This document shows positions 11,065-22,984 of a DNA stretch of 64,000 nucleotides, in pieces (within the stretch, counting starts at the first letter, position 1; every line of letters starts with the position of its first letter). The notes beneath the pieces were generated by a model. The model did not search any database, was not told where the DNA came from, and was given only the letters and a program-made list of their open reading frames with translations. The stretch comes from Hydractinia symbiolongicarpus (Eukaryota > Cnidaria > Hydrozoa > Anthoathecata > Hydractiniidae): NCBI RefSeq assembly GCF_029227915.1, contig NC_079875.1, positions 22,127,001-22,191,000 on the forward strand, written 5' to 3'. The position numbers and the translations under genes were made by a program.

Positions 11065-11799
11065 TATTAGATTAACACATCTTGAACTTGTGAAAGTTCA
11101 CTTGTCAATGTTCAGAGTGGACTTAGGACTTAGGTTATTTGGTGAATACGAAATTCTTTAAATGTGCTAATTGTTGCTGACGTCAGCAAGGCCATTAATC
11201 ACGAATTTCGACGTGAATTATTCCGGTGTGCGGGCGTGCTGTAACTAGCAACTTTTCAACGCTCTCTGCCTGGCCTACTTGTGTGCAAAAGTAGCGACTT
11301 TGCAGCCTTCCGGCTGCAGAGCACTGACTGTTTCACTGTTTTGTCCATATTTGGATAATGAATAAAAGACTGCCGTAGTCTCAATATTTTAGTCCACGAA
11401 TTGTAGGTTCCTCCAAGATTTAAAGTAGCTTTTATGCAAGACTTCAATACAAAATTAATTAGACACTTTTTAACAAATCCATAATTAGTTAGGAAACCAA
11501 CTTAGGAGCTTTCAGAACTAAGATTGTGGCAAAAATCAAAAAAATTGTGGATTTACACCCCTCGTCAGGGTTTCCATATTATCAACTGCAGTGAAAAAGT
11601 ACCACAAGAAGGTTACATCGCTATACGAAATACCCCGAAATAACTACCATCTGAAACATAACTATATATTTTTCTATAACATTTTTACCACTGTGAGAGA
11701 ACAACAAACATATATACACATGCACTCAGTAACACATTTACAAACTGCAGACATAAATAATTAAAGATTTGAAATTTAATTTTGCGACAATGAAATATT
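11065..11799. other. 3' flank of the C2 gene, no gene seen
   Basis: One TGCTGACGTCAGCA palindrome lies near 11173. No supported open frame. Confidence 0.4.
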
Positions 11800-11805
11800 T
11801 TTATT
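11800..11805 (-). terminator. Poly(A) signal AATAAA of the C2 gene
   Basis: TTTATT on the plus strand, 16 bases beyond the stop codon at 11822. This is close for a 3'UTR but is the nearest canonical signal. Confidence 0.5.
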
Positions 11806-11821
11806 ATAAATATGAGTTTTT

Positions 11822-14800
11822 TTATGGAGGGGATAATCCTTTGCACACATCGACTAGCTGCTCTGCTCTTAAATCGGACAGAGGGTACAATATTTTCCCA
11901 ATTACGCGTTCTCCCATAACCGGATGACAGTCCATGACGTAAAAGCAAAGTGTATATTCTCTCAGTTTGTGGTACAACACGTCACGGATTTGAAACGTTT
12001 CGGCATACACTGGATCGCGGTCGTTTTCCACCACCCGCGTGCGTTTCCATAGGAAATCCTCTGGAACGATGCACAAGTTGACGTAACTGTTCACACGTCC
12101 TTCTGCGTTTCCGGTCGCCGACGGCAGATCAATTCCATTTTTCACGGTAATTAGTAATTCTGGTACTGACGGGATGTATTCCAACGTGAAACTCAACATA
12201 CCAGGCGATTCAATCCTTCCAATTGAGTAGTGCTCCTGATCATAACTCACGACAGGTTCAGACATGACATCCGTGGCCTCACTGTCGTTCATTAAATGCG
12301 CATGCACGTACGCAGATTGGGATCGCTCTGGCGTGTTCTCTATATAGATGGAGGAAGCATCGTTAAAGCTATCTCTTCGACTGCTAGCTATACTTTCTTC
12401 CGGTGGACTGTCTGTTTTATCATACGCTAACGATCTCCGAAACAAGCGATCATCCATACTGATGCATCGGTTCAAATCAGTTTGCTGTGTATTGTGATGT
12501 TTTCGTTCGAATGTGGACAGTTTTTGTCTACCATAATGCGAAGCGTTCTGCGAGGTGATTGAACTCGGTCCTGATCGCTGTTTAAATGATGCTCTCACTA
12601 ACGGTGTGTTACTCTGTATTGTAGTAGGGTGTGTCACCGGAAGAAAAGAGTAATATGCCTCATTGTTTCCTTGGAAGTACGCAGTTGTTTTTCCCGGAAC
12701 ATATCGAGAGTTTTTAGGCGGTCGAATTTTGTCGTACTTGTGGGTTCTGCACCAATGCTTTAACACATAATAACTCACGATAAACACAAAGATTACCAAC
12801 GTCACGCTCAGTGATGCAAGCAATATCAACAGCCATTCTACAAAAATAGAGAGGGAATATCATTGTGTGCACAAAAAAATAAAAGTTTATGATTGAAGCT
12901 AGTAACCAACAATATTTTGCTTTCGATTATGTCGACGCTAACTTGCATTAATCCAAACTAATCATGCCTGAGTTGTAGAAATCAAACGAACATTTTTGTT
13001 TAATAAATTTTTTTGAAGAATTATTTCGAATCATGTTTGTTCTTTACATGATATCATGCAAAAAAAATTTTCTTTTCTCCATATCAAACGAAATCAAACG
13101 AAAATTTTTGTTTGATGAATTTTTGTTCGAGAATTATTTCGAAGTGTTTTTTGTGTATGTTTTTTTGATCTAAAACAATAACAAACGCTAAATCCGCTAA
13201 ATTCTTTGTAAGTAACTCTCTCATCATACATGAACCACACTGGCGATTTATTTACACAACACCTGTTTAACCTTCTTGATCTGTTGTAAAGAGAATAAGA
13301 GAATACATAAACAGACTATGTTACATACAGCAATTGCCACTTAACAATATCGTGGCTCATCCTTGACAACAAAAATATACGCTCCCACATTTTTCTCAAC
13401 AACACAAACGTTTGGTTAAAGTTGATTGAATTTCCTTCTTTTGACAGTTATCAACTTGAAACTTGCACAATGGAATTCGAAATCGAAATAAAATTTACTA
13501 AACGAACTTTCTGCATATGTAACTTTCATAACACTTTAAAACAAGACAACGTTGTGTAAACTGTTTTTGTTTTTCGTTTACTAACTTTAAACTGGTTTCT
13601 GTTTATCAACTACTTCGTTTTTTTAAAAGATACGATCCTCATGTTTCCTGTAAAATGTTGTTTATGAAACGTTGCTTGATAGGACTCCCTTTCTGCTCCA
13701 CCCTTTTCCCGCTAAACAATTTCACATCCAGCATAATGCATCATCCAGTTTCTGGATTTTAAAGTGGACTCTGCTGGGGGTCATCGTAATACACGTGTCA
13801 TGAAAGTTCATCTAACTTGGTAACGTTTAGTTTCGTTCTACGCCTTGTAATGACAAGGAAGTTACAAATTTTTATCTCACATACCAGATTCAATCAACTT
13901 AAAAGAATTAAACTTCTTTGCGTAATAAATAGCTTAAACAAGACAAGCAGACTATAAGGCAGCATTTACATTAAAAAAAACATCTATTTTATTAATTTCA
14001 TTGATCTTTTCTCTGCTACTTGCATGACCTGTCCCCTCTACCTCACAAGATGGTCTATTTTCATCCACAAATTTTAATCCAGCGTTTGTAAATTCTTAAT
14101 CTTAAGGTTAGTCAAAAATTATAGAGGGGAGTTAGTATTAAGCACTCACAATGTTGACGACATGTTATAAACCTTGCTTTTAGCGAAATTCGTTTCGATT
14201 TTGTGTCTTATTTCTTTGTTATGCGCACTGTGCCTTTCGATATATTACCGATATTCAAAGTGCCTAAGAAATATATAAACCATCTTAATGTACTGATGGA
14301 GATCTTACCGGGACTTGTTAAAAAGACACGGATCTGTTGTGTGTGCATGACGTCATAAAGTTCAAGCAGCCGGTTACAACTACAAGTTTCTCCCCCACCC
14401 GACTTTAATTGTAATTTCACATTTTGTAGGCATTGATGTGCTGTTACACTAAGAAACATACATATAGAATCTTCAAAAATTAAGAAACTTTTACTACTAC
14501 ATCCTATGTCTATTTCTGAAATAAGAAACCTGTTTTTAATTAATTCATACAATTATTTGAAGATGTTACAAGCATCACTAGGGAGTAAGTAGTTTTATTA
14601 CGTTACTGTACCTTAAGTTCCAAATGGGAATAATACACACCACAGTAAACCATTAATGGAACAAGCACTCATCTCAATTCACAAGGACATTGCATTTGTA
14701 CCGCAGACGAGTTAACTTTCGAACACTGTGTCACATAGAATTCGAATTCGTTCAAATGTTTGCTTTTTGTTATGTTTTGACAATCGTTATGAAGTTTGTT

Positions 14801-16102
14801 ACATACTGCATTCAAAACAGATATTTTTTAGTGTGAATGAAGCAAGCTACTCTCTTCATGTTCTCGAACAAACTTTTTATCAAAATAATGCGTTCATCAG
14901 AATAGATTTTAGTTTTTGATGCATTTGAGTTGATTTCAAAATTTATTTCTTATTCAGCCGGCCTCAGAAGATGGAACTTTGAGATAATCTCCGAATCCAA
15001 AACGATCCTCGACTAATAATTCTTATATTTTTGATGCATTTGCTCCGCCTTTACCAAAACGTTGATCATCGTGGTAATTGTGTTCAACTTTTTAGACCTT
15101 TGTTTACGAAAGAAAAGCGTGGTATTTATTCATTTATTGTTGAGAACTTTCAATAAAAGAGACTTTGAAACGAAAAATGATATATTTTTTTATTTTAAAA
15201 CCAACTAGTCCAAAAACTTTTAAAACTAGCTATTTATTTGATATAAGAAACCTTTACTTTACTAGGAAAACTGAAAAACTAAATAAGAAACATTAGGATG
15301 GAACTAAAAACATGGAATTTCAGCCTACAAATAAAAAACCTTTGAACTAGGCGCTTCGTCTGGGTTTCTTATAAAAAAACCCGTGTATTACCTCTAAAAT
15401 TAAAATAGGAAAGAGGGAGACATTGTGGGCGAATCGTGTGCTTATATTATTTTAGTGTAATCACATTTTTAGGGTGATTTTTTGGGAGCTGTTCTCAAGA
15501 GCTTAAGGTTTTTAAAAATTTGTTTTACCACTTTAGGGTATTTATACACATTGTTTACATTAGCAATACGAATAGCAACAACAACAACAACAACAGAATG
15601 CAGCAACTACTAGCTAACACTAAAAATAAAGACAACATAAGACGTTTTCACCATCATGAATATCCAGGAGGAACAGCCAAAAGACAAAAACGACGGTAGC
15701 AACACCAAACAAAGTAAATAAAACAACAACAACAAAAACAACAACAACAATAAGAGGGCCATAGCAACCAAAACAAAGAACAAATTTAAGATACGAAGAG
15801 TAAGAGCTAGCGACAGTTACAAAACCACTTGTGGGAGAATGCAGTTCATCAGTGTGAAAGAAACACGAGCGATTCTTTTTAAAGTCAACACCCATATAAA
15901 TTTTAGGTGACGTCAGTATTTCTAAGCGAATAGATTTTAGCAAATTTATTCACGTGAGTTATTGTTTATTTTGTAAAAAAAAATTATTCGCGATTTCACT
16001 GGTTGTCGTTTTCTTGACAAATAATTATCTTATTTTCTGAAGATGCAGCTTTAACACTCGTTCAGAAAAATATTAATGTTGTCGCTTACCTGGGACTTGC
16101 AT
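11822..16102 (-). CDS. Single-pass membrane protein with one C2 domain (synaptotagmin-like)
   Basis: Two coding exons, 16102-16090 (13 nt, MQVP plus one base, donor CAG|GTAAGC) and 12837-11822 (acceptor TTTTTGTAG), join in frame across a 3.25-kb intron to give 342 aa. Residues 6-29 form a transmembrane helix (LLILLASLSVTLVIFVF) at the extreme N-terminus, followed by a basic KHWCRTHKYDK stop-transfer. Residues ~35-215 are polar and probably disordered. Residues ~217-336 fit a C2 domain: LSFTLEY start, LLITVKNGIDLP, SYVNLCIVPE, KTRVV-like KRTRVV, DPVYAETF and GERVIGKI. Synaptotagmins carry two C2 domains; only one is present and the protein stops right after it. Most Ca2+-ligand Asp positions are replaced (NSY where SDPY is usual; one Asp kept in VMDCHP), so Ca2+-independent binding is likely. 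Membrane topology like synaptotagmin is inferred. Confidence 0.8.
12976..13145. repeat. Duplicated ~50-bp block inside the C2-gene intron
   Basis: AATCAAACGAACATTTTTGT...GAATTATTTCGAA at about 12976-13028 recurs, slightly changed, at 13091-13143. Non-coding. Confidence 0.6.
15576..15752. repeat. CAA/ACAACA microsatellite tracts in the intron
   Basis: Two AAC-triplet runs (about 15576-15595 and 15721-15752). The antisense frame through them reads as a Val/Phe-rich 107-codon ORF, which is a repeat artefact. Confidence 0.7.
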
Positions 16103-16705
16103 AATGCAATCTTTCTACGTGTAATTCATCACAAAATTTTAAAAAAAGCAGCGACACTATTCAGTTTAAATATCTGAAAATAAAAGAAGTATGAACAAAA
16201 AATATAGCCTCAGTTTCTACAATTGGTAATTTTCACAAAATGGCTTACTGGAAGGCGCGAAAGAAAGGTACATACAGCTGAGCATTTATGATATAATTAG
16301 TTGCGCTTTAAAAACACAAAAAAATATTCAAGTAACAGTCCCACAAGAGAGATATTAAATCGTTATAAATTAACTTCAACGCCATAAACAAAACTAAGTT
16401 GAATAAAAAACTTAAGTTTGTCTGTAAAAATGTGTACAAACTTTTTGTTGTTGTGAAAAGCAGTTTTAATATTATTTAAGGCTCTATTTAAATTAACAAC
16501 TTTTCGTCGTCCGAGCTTTAATTGTTACGCTCTTCTCCCTTAAAAATTTCTTAAATTTTTTTCTTTTACAATTTTACAATTAAAAAAAACTCTGCGTGGA
16601 AGATCTTTTGAAGTTAATGCTGTTTAATGAGGCAGAAACCATTTGTACATTTTTTAAAATGAACTGCATGGTTTTTGAAGAAACACTGGATATTATAAAA
16701 GTTAA
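16103..16705. other. 5' flank of the C2 gene
   Basis: Upstream of the first coding exon on the minus strand. No core promoter motif stands out and no other gene is seen. Confidence 0.35.
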
Positions 16706-17353
16706 CTAGTCGTTGCCCGTGGAAAAATCCACGGGTTCGCCCGTCCTTTATATTTACCCGTCGCAACAAAGTGGATAAAAATATATCGCATTTGATATTC
16801 GTGTTTCCGTAACATTATTTTCAAACTCAGCGGGGGGTCCGCGCAGAGACAGACAGACGACGGCTATTATTATAGAGACTAGTCGTTAGCCCGTGGAAAA
16901 ATCCACGGGTTCGCCTGTCCTTTTTATACCGCACTGCGTGCGTCTCGCTACTTGTGCAGCTAAGCTATTATTTTGCGTGACAGACGGGTATTATAATATA
17001 GACTAGTCGTTAGCCCGTGGAAAAAACCACGGGTTCGCCCGTCCTTTAAATTAACCCGTGGCAACAAAGTGGACAAAAATATATCGCATTTGATATTCGT
17101 GTTTCCGTAGCACGATTTTTTAACTCAGCGGGGGGTCCGCGCAGAGACAGACAAAATACGGCTATTATTAAAGAGACTAGTCGTTGCCCGTGGAAAAATC
17201 CACGGGTTTGCCCGTCCTTTATATTTACCCGTCGCAACAAAGCGGATAAAAGTATATCGCATTTGATATTCGTGTTTCCGTAACATCATTCTCTAACTCA
17301 GCGGGGGGTCTGCGCAGAGACAGACAGACGGAATACGGCTATTATAATAGAGA
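16706..17353 (-). mobile_element. Head-to-tail array of four short Helitron-like elements
   Basis: On the minus strand each unit starts TCTC or TCTA (for example TCTCTATTATAATAGCCGT) and ends with hairpin CCCGTGGATTTTTCCACGGG, a 7-base spacer and CTAG. Units are 16706-16878 (173 bp), 16879-17002 (124 bp), 17003-17176 (174 bp) and 17177-17353 (177 bp). Each CTAG abuts the next unit's TC start with no intervening base. The outer flanks fit the Helitron insertion rule, A before TC and T after CTAG. Units 1, 3 and 4 share one internal sequence (AGCGGGGGGTCCGCGCAGAG). Unit 2 belongs to a shorter subfamily (GCGTGCGTCTCGCTACTTG) that recurs at 59988-60121. None codes for protein, so they depend on an autonomous Helitron elsewhere. 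Confidence 0.8.
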
Positions 17354-18975
17354 TAACCCAATGTTTTAAGTTGTTGTAGACAAGCTACCGTGTCGCGCTG
17401 GAGCTCAGTTTAAATTCATAATGGCTACCAACTTAACTTTAGAGAATTTATAAAAGCAGGGTAATTTGACCTAACTGCCACTATTACCATAGGGTTACTA
17501 AGGACATTATGGGTCCCATGGATAAAATACAGACTAGAGTTAAAGGAAATATTGATCAAACGAAATGGTATAATTATATTGTTCCTTAACTTAAATAAAT
17601 TTAAAAGCGATATTCTAGACGAGTAGCAAGTTTTATGACATAATATTTTTGAAAAACAGACCTTTTTTGCTTTTATCGTTAAAAGCAGAAAATTTCGTAT
17701 TAATATGACGTCATTTTCAATCAAAAATATTTTTTGATATAATATTTTTGTGTTATTCAGTTAATAACCCTACCAAGAATCAAGGCCGTAGCATCAGTAC
17801 TGCTTGAGAAATTTATCGCAAAATCAGGAAAATGACCGATTTTTTAGGCGTCTGATCCGTGTAATATCGTCAAATTAATGTTTTAACTGAATTCTGTTCG
17901 TATTTAGACTTTCCACAAGTATACCAAGTTTTATCGCCTAAGCATATGTAGTTTCAAATTTATAGCGGTCACTTTAAGCACCCTGCCCGCGCCCTCCCCG
18001 CCAAGTGCTACACCAAACAAAAAAAGCCTGGTGTTAATAAGGAATAAACTGTGTCTATATTTCTGATGATAAAAGTTTGTTTCAGTTCGACTTGTTATTA
18101 CATTTATTACGATAATTTTCCCGCCCTTTTACATTAATGGTAAGCTCTTTGGAAAACGGAACTACTTGTAGGCTACATGTTAAAAACCGTGGTTATAGTG
18201 TCTATTTTCTGCAACTTCTTAAGTAAAAACTTTTGAGACTAAAAAAGTACAAAATAATAATTCATTCAGCCTCAGTTCAAAATTTACATGTAAAATAAAA
18301 AAGAAAATGTGCAATAATTGGAGACAGCTAATAAAGATGTTTTATGCATCAGTGCTAGTTCATTAGAGTTCATGAGAGTACAACTGGTATTTTAAATCAA
18401 AGTGTTTGCTAACAGTGAAAGTTTATAATGAAACTTCCTAGTGTGAATGTTACCATATCTTCTTCTTTTTGAATATCGTCTATTTTAATAAACTCATAAA
18501 AAAAACTTTGAAAGGTTGAGAAACGTATAAATAATGAAAATATATATCTATATTAACACTCTATTTTTATATTTTTCAAAAGGAATTTTCATTATAAGGT
18601 GTATATATGAAAGAGCACAATAATTGAAAACTAATTTATTTATATTTTATTTTTCGACACTTGTTCGTTAAGCAATTTTTTTTTTTGCTTTTAACAAGAA
18701 CGATGTATATTCAAAAGCGTATTCGTGTAAAAATAAAAAAATAAAATTAAAGTGAAAAAAAAAAGGAATTGTGAAGCATTTAGCAAGTTGTAAGCGAATT
18801 TGATTTACGAACCAGAGTTTCCAAGGATTCTTCTGAGCCGTTAATATCACAAGGCGAAGAAGAGGTCACGGAATTACGAAAGTCGCATTCCTGCTTATAA
18901 ACATCAACCTCATTCCTAGTGCTCCTTTTACATTTTTGATATCAAGCTAGTGAAGCAATTCCCATTCTACCTTTA
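17354..18975. other. Intergenic, no gene seen
   Basis: AT-rich with only short chance frames. Nothing supportable on either strand. Confidence 0.4.
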
Positions 18976-19140
18976 ATAAAAACCCAAGCTTAGCAAACCC
19001 AAGCCTAACAAACCCAGGCTTAGTAAACCCAAGCCTAACAAACCCAGGCTTAGTAAACCCAAGCCTAACAAACCCAGGCTTAGTAAACACAAGCTTAACA
19101 AAGCCAAGCTTAACAAAGCCAAGCTTAACAAAACCAATAC
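18976..19140. repeat. 15-bp tandem repeat in 30-bp pairs
   Basis: About eleven 15-bp units alternate between CCCAAGCCTAACAAA and CCCAGGCTTAGTAAA, giving a 30-bp higher-order period, then decay to GCCAAGCTTAACAAA. The unit length is a multiple of three, so the antisense frame stays open (GFVKLGF...); this is a repeat artefact. Confidence 0.85.
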
Positions 19141-20279
19141 AAGGCAAAAAGTTTTTTAGCGGAATAAATCGTCAAAAAGCTTAAATCTAACTTTAGTCAC
19201 TGGTTAGCAATCCATGTCAACACTGGTTTTCTTTAAAAGAAATCGAACGGTTGAAGGGCTGAGGCTAAAACCAAAGCAGGTGACCAAACTAAACAGTTAA
19301 AAAGTTACCCTGGGTCGAAATCTGAAAAGCAACCTACAAAAAGTTCTTTGCGATTTCTGAGTATTATATGCGTTGCTATTTTTATGAGCATAACTGGAAA
19401 AATTAGTTTGATTCTTTTTCTTACTTGATTTTTTTTGTTTATTATAAAAAATAGCCTTAAATAGTCAAATAGCGACACTTCTATAAATTCTGTCCACGGC
19501 AGAACCTTTAGACAACATATTTTTTGAGCATTTTTATTCCATTGAGGTTAATTCACAGTCTGTGTTTTTGCAATTGCAGAGCGAAATATAAAACGTCAGA
19601 AATTTTTTTGTCACATTTCGTTTTAATTACAATTACGCAAACTATAGAATTCAACTTATTCACACAATAATCTTTTTTCCCATCATCACTCTATCACCGT
19701 GTTTCCAACACTGTGAAAATCTTGTTCGGGCTTCCATCAAACATTTGTAGCTTCTGTAATCGTGCTTGAAAAAGATCTGGTCTTATGTTTACGTTTTTAA
19801 TTTAATGTGTGCACCATATTTAAATTGATAAACCACTTTTACATGAAACAATGATTGTCAAACTTGTATTCTTTTACGAAGTCGACAATCAAAACACCCC
19901 AAGGTGTGGAATAAGGAAACCTCCGTGCCCGAACCAGACGAAGTGCTTTACTAAGTGCTTTTACTGCTAGAGCTACCATAACTTACTGAACCACAGAAAG
20001 ACATTCCTAACGTAGCTAACAGAGAGCCACTAGAACCGAACAATTTCGCTTCGACGGTGACACCTGCCATTTGTGTTTGACGGATTTCGAAATTTCTACA
20101 TCCACTTCTTCCGTAACTTTTTCCGTACTTTTTAATGTCAAATTATTAATTCCAGTTGAACAGCTTCCTGCTGTGGTTTTCTGCATTAAATTCGGCATTT
20201 TTAGCATCTTTAATCTCTACACCAATATAAAAAGGACACTTTTCAAAACCAATTGCATAAAGTGTGTCACATTGTTTTT
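19141..20279. other. Mostly featureless; scattered short minus-strand frames
   Basis: Two minus-strand frames near 19979-19840 (46 codons, from ATG) and 20207-20016 (63 codons) sit downstream of the small ORF at 20420. Possible splice motifs exist (acceptor CCACAGCAG near 20170, donor GTAAGT near 19985), but no joined frame could be made convincing. They may be exons of one small gene or chance. Confidence 0.25.
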
Positions 20280-20420
20280 TTATCCAGAATTAAACGCTCG
20301 GCGATTTGCCTTCGCGAAAGTCAGAATTTTTCGTGTTTCCCCAATTACCTTCCAAAGCAAAGGACTAACGTTGCGTCCAAAGTCATGATAAACGTTCTTA
20401 GCGTACATCAGATCACCCAT
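20280..20420 (-). CDS. Small ORF, 46 aa, unrecognised
   Basis: An ATG at 20420-20418 opens a 46-codon frame starting MGDLMYAKNVYHDFGRNVSP and rich in Lys and Arg. A GAG|GTGAGA donor-like site lies upstream near 20468. Within the frame, TGGAAG|GTAATT could be a donor, which would make this the first exon of a spliced gene. No family is recognised and there is no signal peptide or membrane segment. It is listed because the residue composition looks protein-like; it may be chance. Confidence 0.25.
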   Translation of the reverse strand: MGDLMYAKNVYHDFGRNVSPLLWKVIGETRKILTFAKANRRAFNSG

Positions 20421-22244
20421 TTTGAATCGCATCTAAACTCGTCGTTTTTTCGATAGCCATTATCTCACCTCCAAAACAGATAACAAACTTTACTGAAACC
20501 AATTTGTAAGTTGTTGCTGTCAACAAATCGGTCAGCGCTATTTGCTAGCACAGCATAAATTTGTATACACAGTATCAGGACACAACACTTCATCTAACTG
20601 AGTAACATCGTAAAGAATCGTTATACTAATGTTTCTTTTGTAAACAAAACAACTTTTAAACCCTTCACACCAAAATGTAAAATTTGCAAAATACACATAT
20701 TTTCTTCAAAAGAATTAAACGCACATGTGTAACAAGCTGGTTATTTTACCAGGGCCATCGGAATCTCATTCTAACTCTTGTTTTCGATGACCTTCACCTT
20801 TTCCCTAGTACGAGCAGATGTATATAATTTATTCCCATTGCTAAAATAAAAATGTTTTTTTTGTGCATTTTGTCATATCTTGATGAAAAAAAAATTAAAC
20901 ATCGTTTAATATAAATTTTGGCTTGGCGCTGCAAGGTTTTATGTGCACAAGTAAATAAAAAAAGAACCAGAGAGAAAAAAACATTATACCAGTTATTAGC
21001 AAAAAGGTTATTCTACTTCTTGACGAGAAAGAAAAAAAAGATTCAGTAGATAGGAAATGTTGCGTAAAGTTGTAGTTGAGAGATTTTCGGTGTATTTTCA
21101 TACCATACTAGAAGTTAAAGACGACCCAACAAAATTTAGGGATTTTATTTGCATGAACAATACACAGTTTGATAGTTGTCAGACCTGTTGTCGATAGACA
21201 TACAAAAGCAAGACACAAACGTGAGATAGACTATCCCTCCAGAAAACTTGGTTTGTTTAGATTACCAACTTCAGATCATTAGAACTTTAATCTCAGTTAT
21301 TCAGAGGAATTACATTAGCAGCTGTCATCACTGTCTTAAATTCTATTATTGAAAAGCTAAACCCAAAATATCTCTCTACTCCAAAAACAGAGTTAGAATG
21401 GCTTGAAATATCAAGAATGTATAAGGAACGTTGAAACTTTTCGAACAGAATAAGCGCACTCGATGGAAAACTGGTCGTGATTCAACAATATAAAAACTTG
21501 GGATCACATTACAGAACCACAAAGGGACTGATGTATTGTTTTCTAGCTCTTGTAGTCCCCGAATTTGAATTTTTTACACTTGAGCAAACGACAAAAACTG
21601 AAACGTTGGTACATGAGGTCAAAGGAAACTTAAAAGTTGTTTTACAAAATGGAAACCTAAAATAGCCGACGGCGCAGAAACCTCAAGGCATATTCACAAG
21701 GCCTTTTTGTGGTAACTGGATGCGATGCATTTCCACTCAAGAGTTTTTAAAAAGCCCATATTCCCCAAAAAGTCTCAACATAGAGAACCGCATTTTTTTA
21801 AATCGATTTTTTAAAAGAAAGAACAATTTCCTAGTTAACAAATGTCTTTCGTCATCAAATTAATATGGAACCAGAGAAAGAAATACCATTGTGGCTGCGG
21901 TTTGTATGATTGAAAAAGTAAAAAGGATTCCATGTGTGCATCTAATTGCTGTTCCCATTGTTGTGTTTTTTTCTCATCCGTCAGTTTTTTCTTTCCAATT
22001 CTGCCGTTTCAAATTTGAATTCACAAAACGCACACACAACGCCGAAAGATGCTGTCTTAAATCGTGGGGTTAAACCACAGGTTAATGAGCGTTAAGCGCA
22101 AAGCAGAGCGCTCAAGTTTAGTTAAACAGTGCTGCTTATTCAGGTGAATCGCTGTAGCAATTATTATTATCACTACCATTATTTACCTATAAGCTTCTTC
22201 AGTTTCAATTGGAACTGTTATCAATGAGGTATAATGAGTTAAAA
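20421..22244. other. Intergenic, no gene seen
   Basis: Only short AT-rich frames (60-68 codons) without features. Confidence 0.4.
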
Positions 22245-22960
22245 AGAAAAGCCCTTACAGGCAAAAAGATTTGGGATTCTTGTTCGTGTGTAATTTTCTT
22301 TCCTATACCGTTCCAGGTCGCCAGTAGCCTGTTTAGCAGAGAACTTCTACAACCTTGTTCTGTCATTTCAAATAAATGAATTGTTTCATGCAGTGCGTGA
22401 GATACAGGCTAGAACAAACCAACGCGTTGTTTTTAGCGGGCAAAGCAAGGGTCAGAATAACTGCATTAGCACCTTTTTTTGTTGATCACCCCTTGAAATA
22501 TATTTTCTCAACAATACACCACCGTAACGCAAATCATCGTAAATCTTTAAAGTTTTAAAATTATATCAAAATTAAGGTCTCCCCAAATGTACAAAAAGTA
22601 ATCTGCGAAAATTAGTACTTTAACATTCGTAAGGAGGAAACGAAGACGTTTTAGCATATCAACTTATTAAATATCATTGCTTGTGGTGTAGCGATATTTT
22701 GGAAACGTTTTAATATACCTGCAGCATGACTAAATCCAAAATGATTCCGTGGTATTAATATTTAGACTAGCCAAGGACCGCAATTAAAACGCCAGGTTAA
22801 GCCACAAGTAACTGTGTTACCTGGCGTTGAACGCCCGGAATAGCGATTCATAAGAACCGTTAACTGTGCCAAGGTGGAGCGCGCTTTAGTATAGTATGTA
22901 ATTGAGTAAGGCACAGAACATTATGGTGTTTACGGTGTAATATATTTTTCAAAAAATAGG
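22245..22960 (-). repeat. Long interspersed repeat, copy B (inverted)
   Basis: Reverse-complement match to 9000-9815, collinear across several blocks: the ACACCGTAAACACCATAATG core near 22923-22945, the GGCGTTCAACGCCAGGTAAC block near 22800-22850, and the CTAGCCTGTATCTCACGCAC block near 22400. Non-coding. Confidence 0.6.
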
Positions 22961-22984
22961 CAAAGGAAATTTTGAAAATTTTCA

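Noticed and set aside
15620-15943. 107-codon Val/Phe-rich minus frame
   Set aside because: Driven by AAC microsatellites inside an intron.
18976-19140. CRISPR-like or telomere-like array
   Set aside because: Contiguous 15-bp units without spacers and without telomeric motif; an ordinary tandem repeat in a eukaryotic genome.
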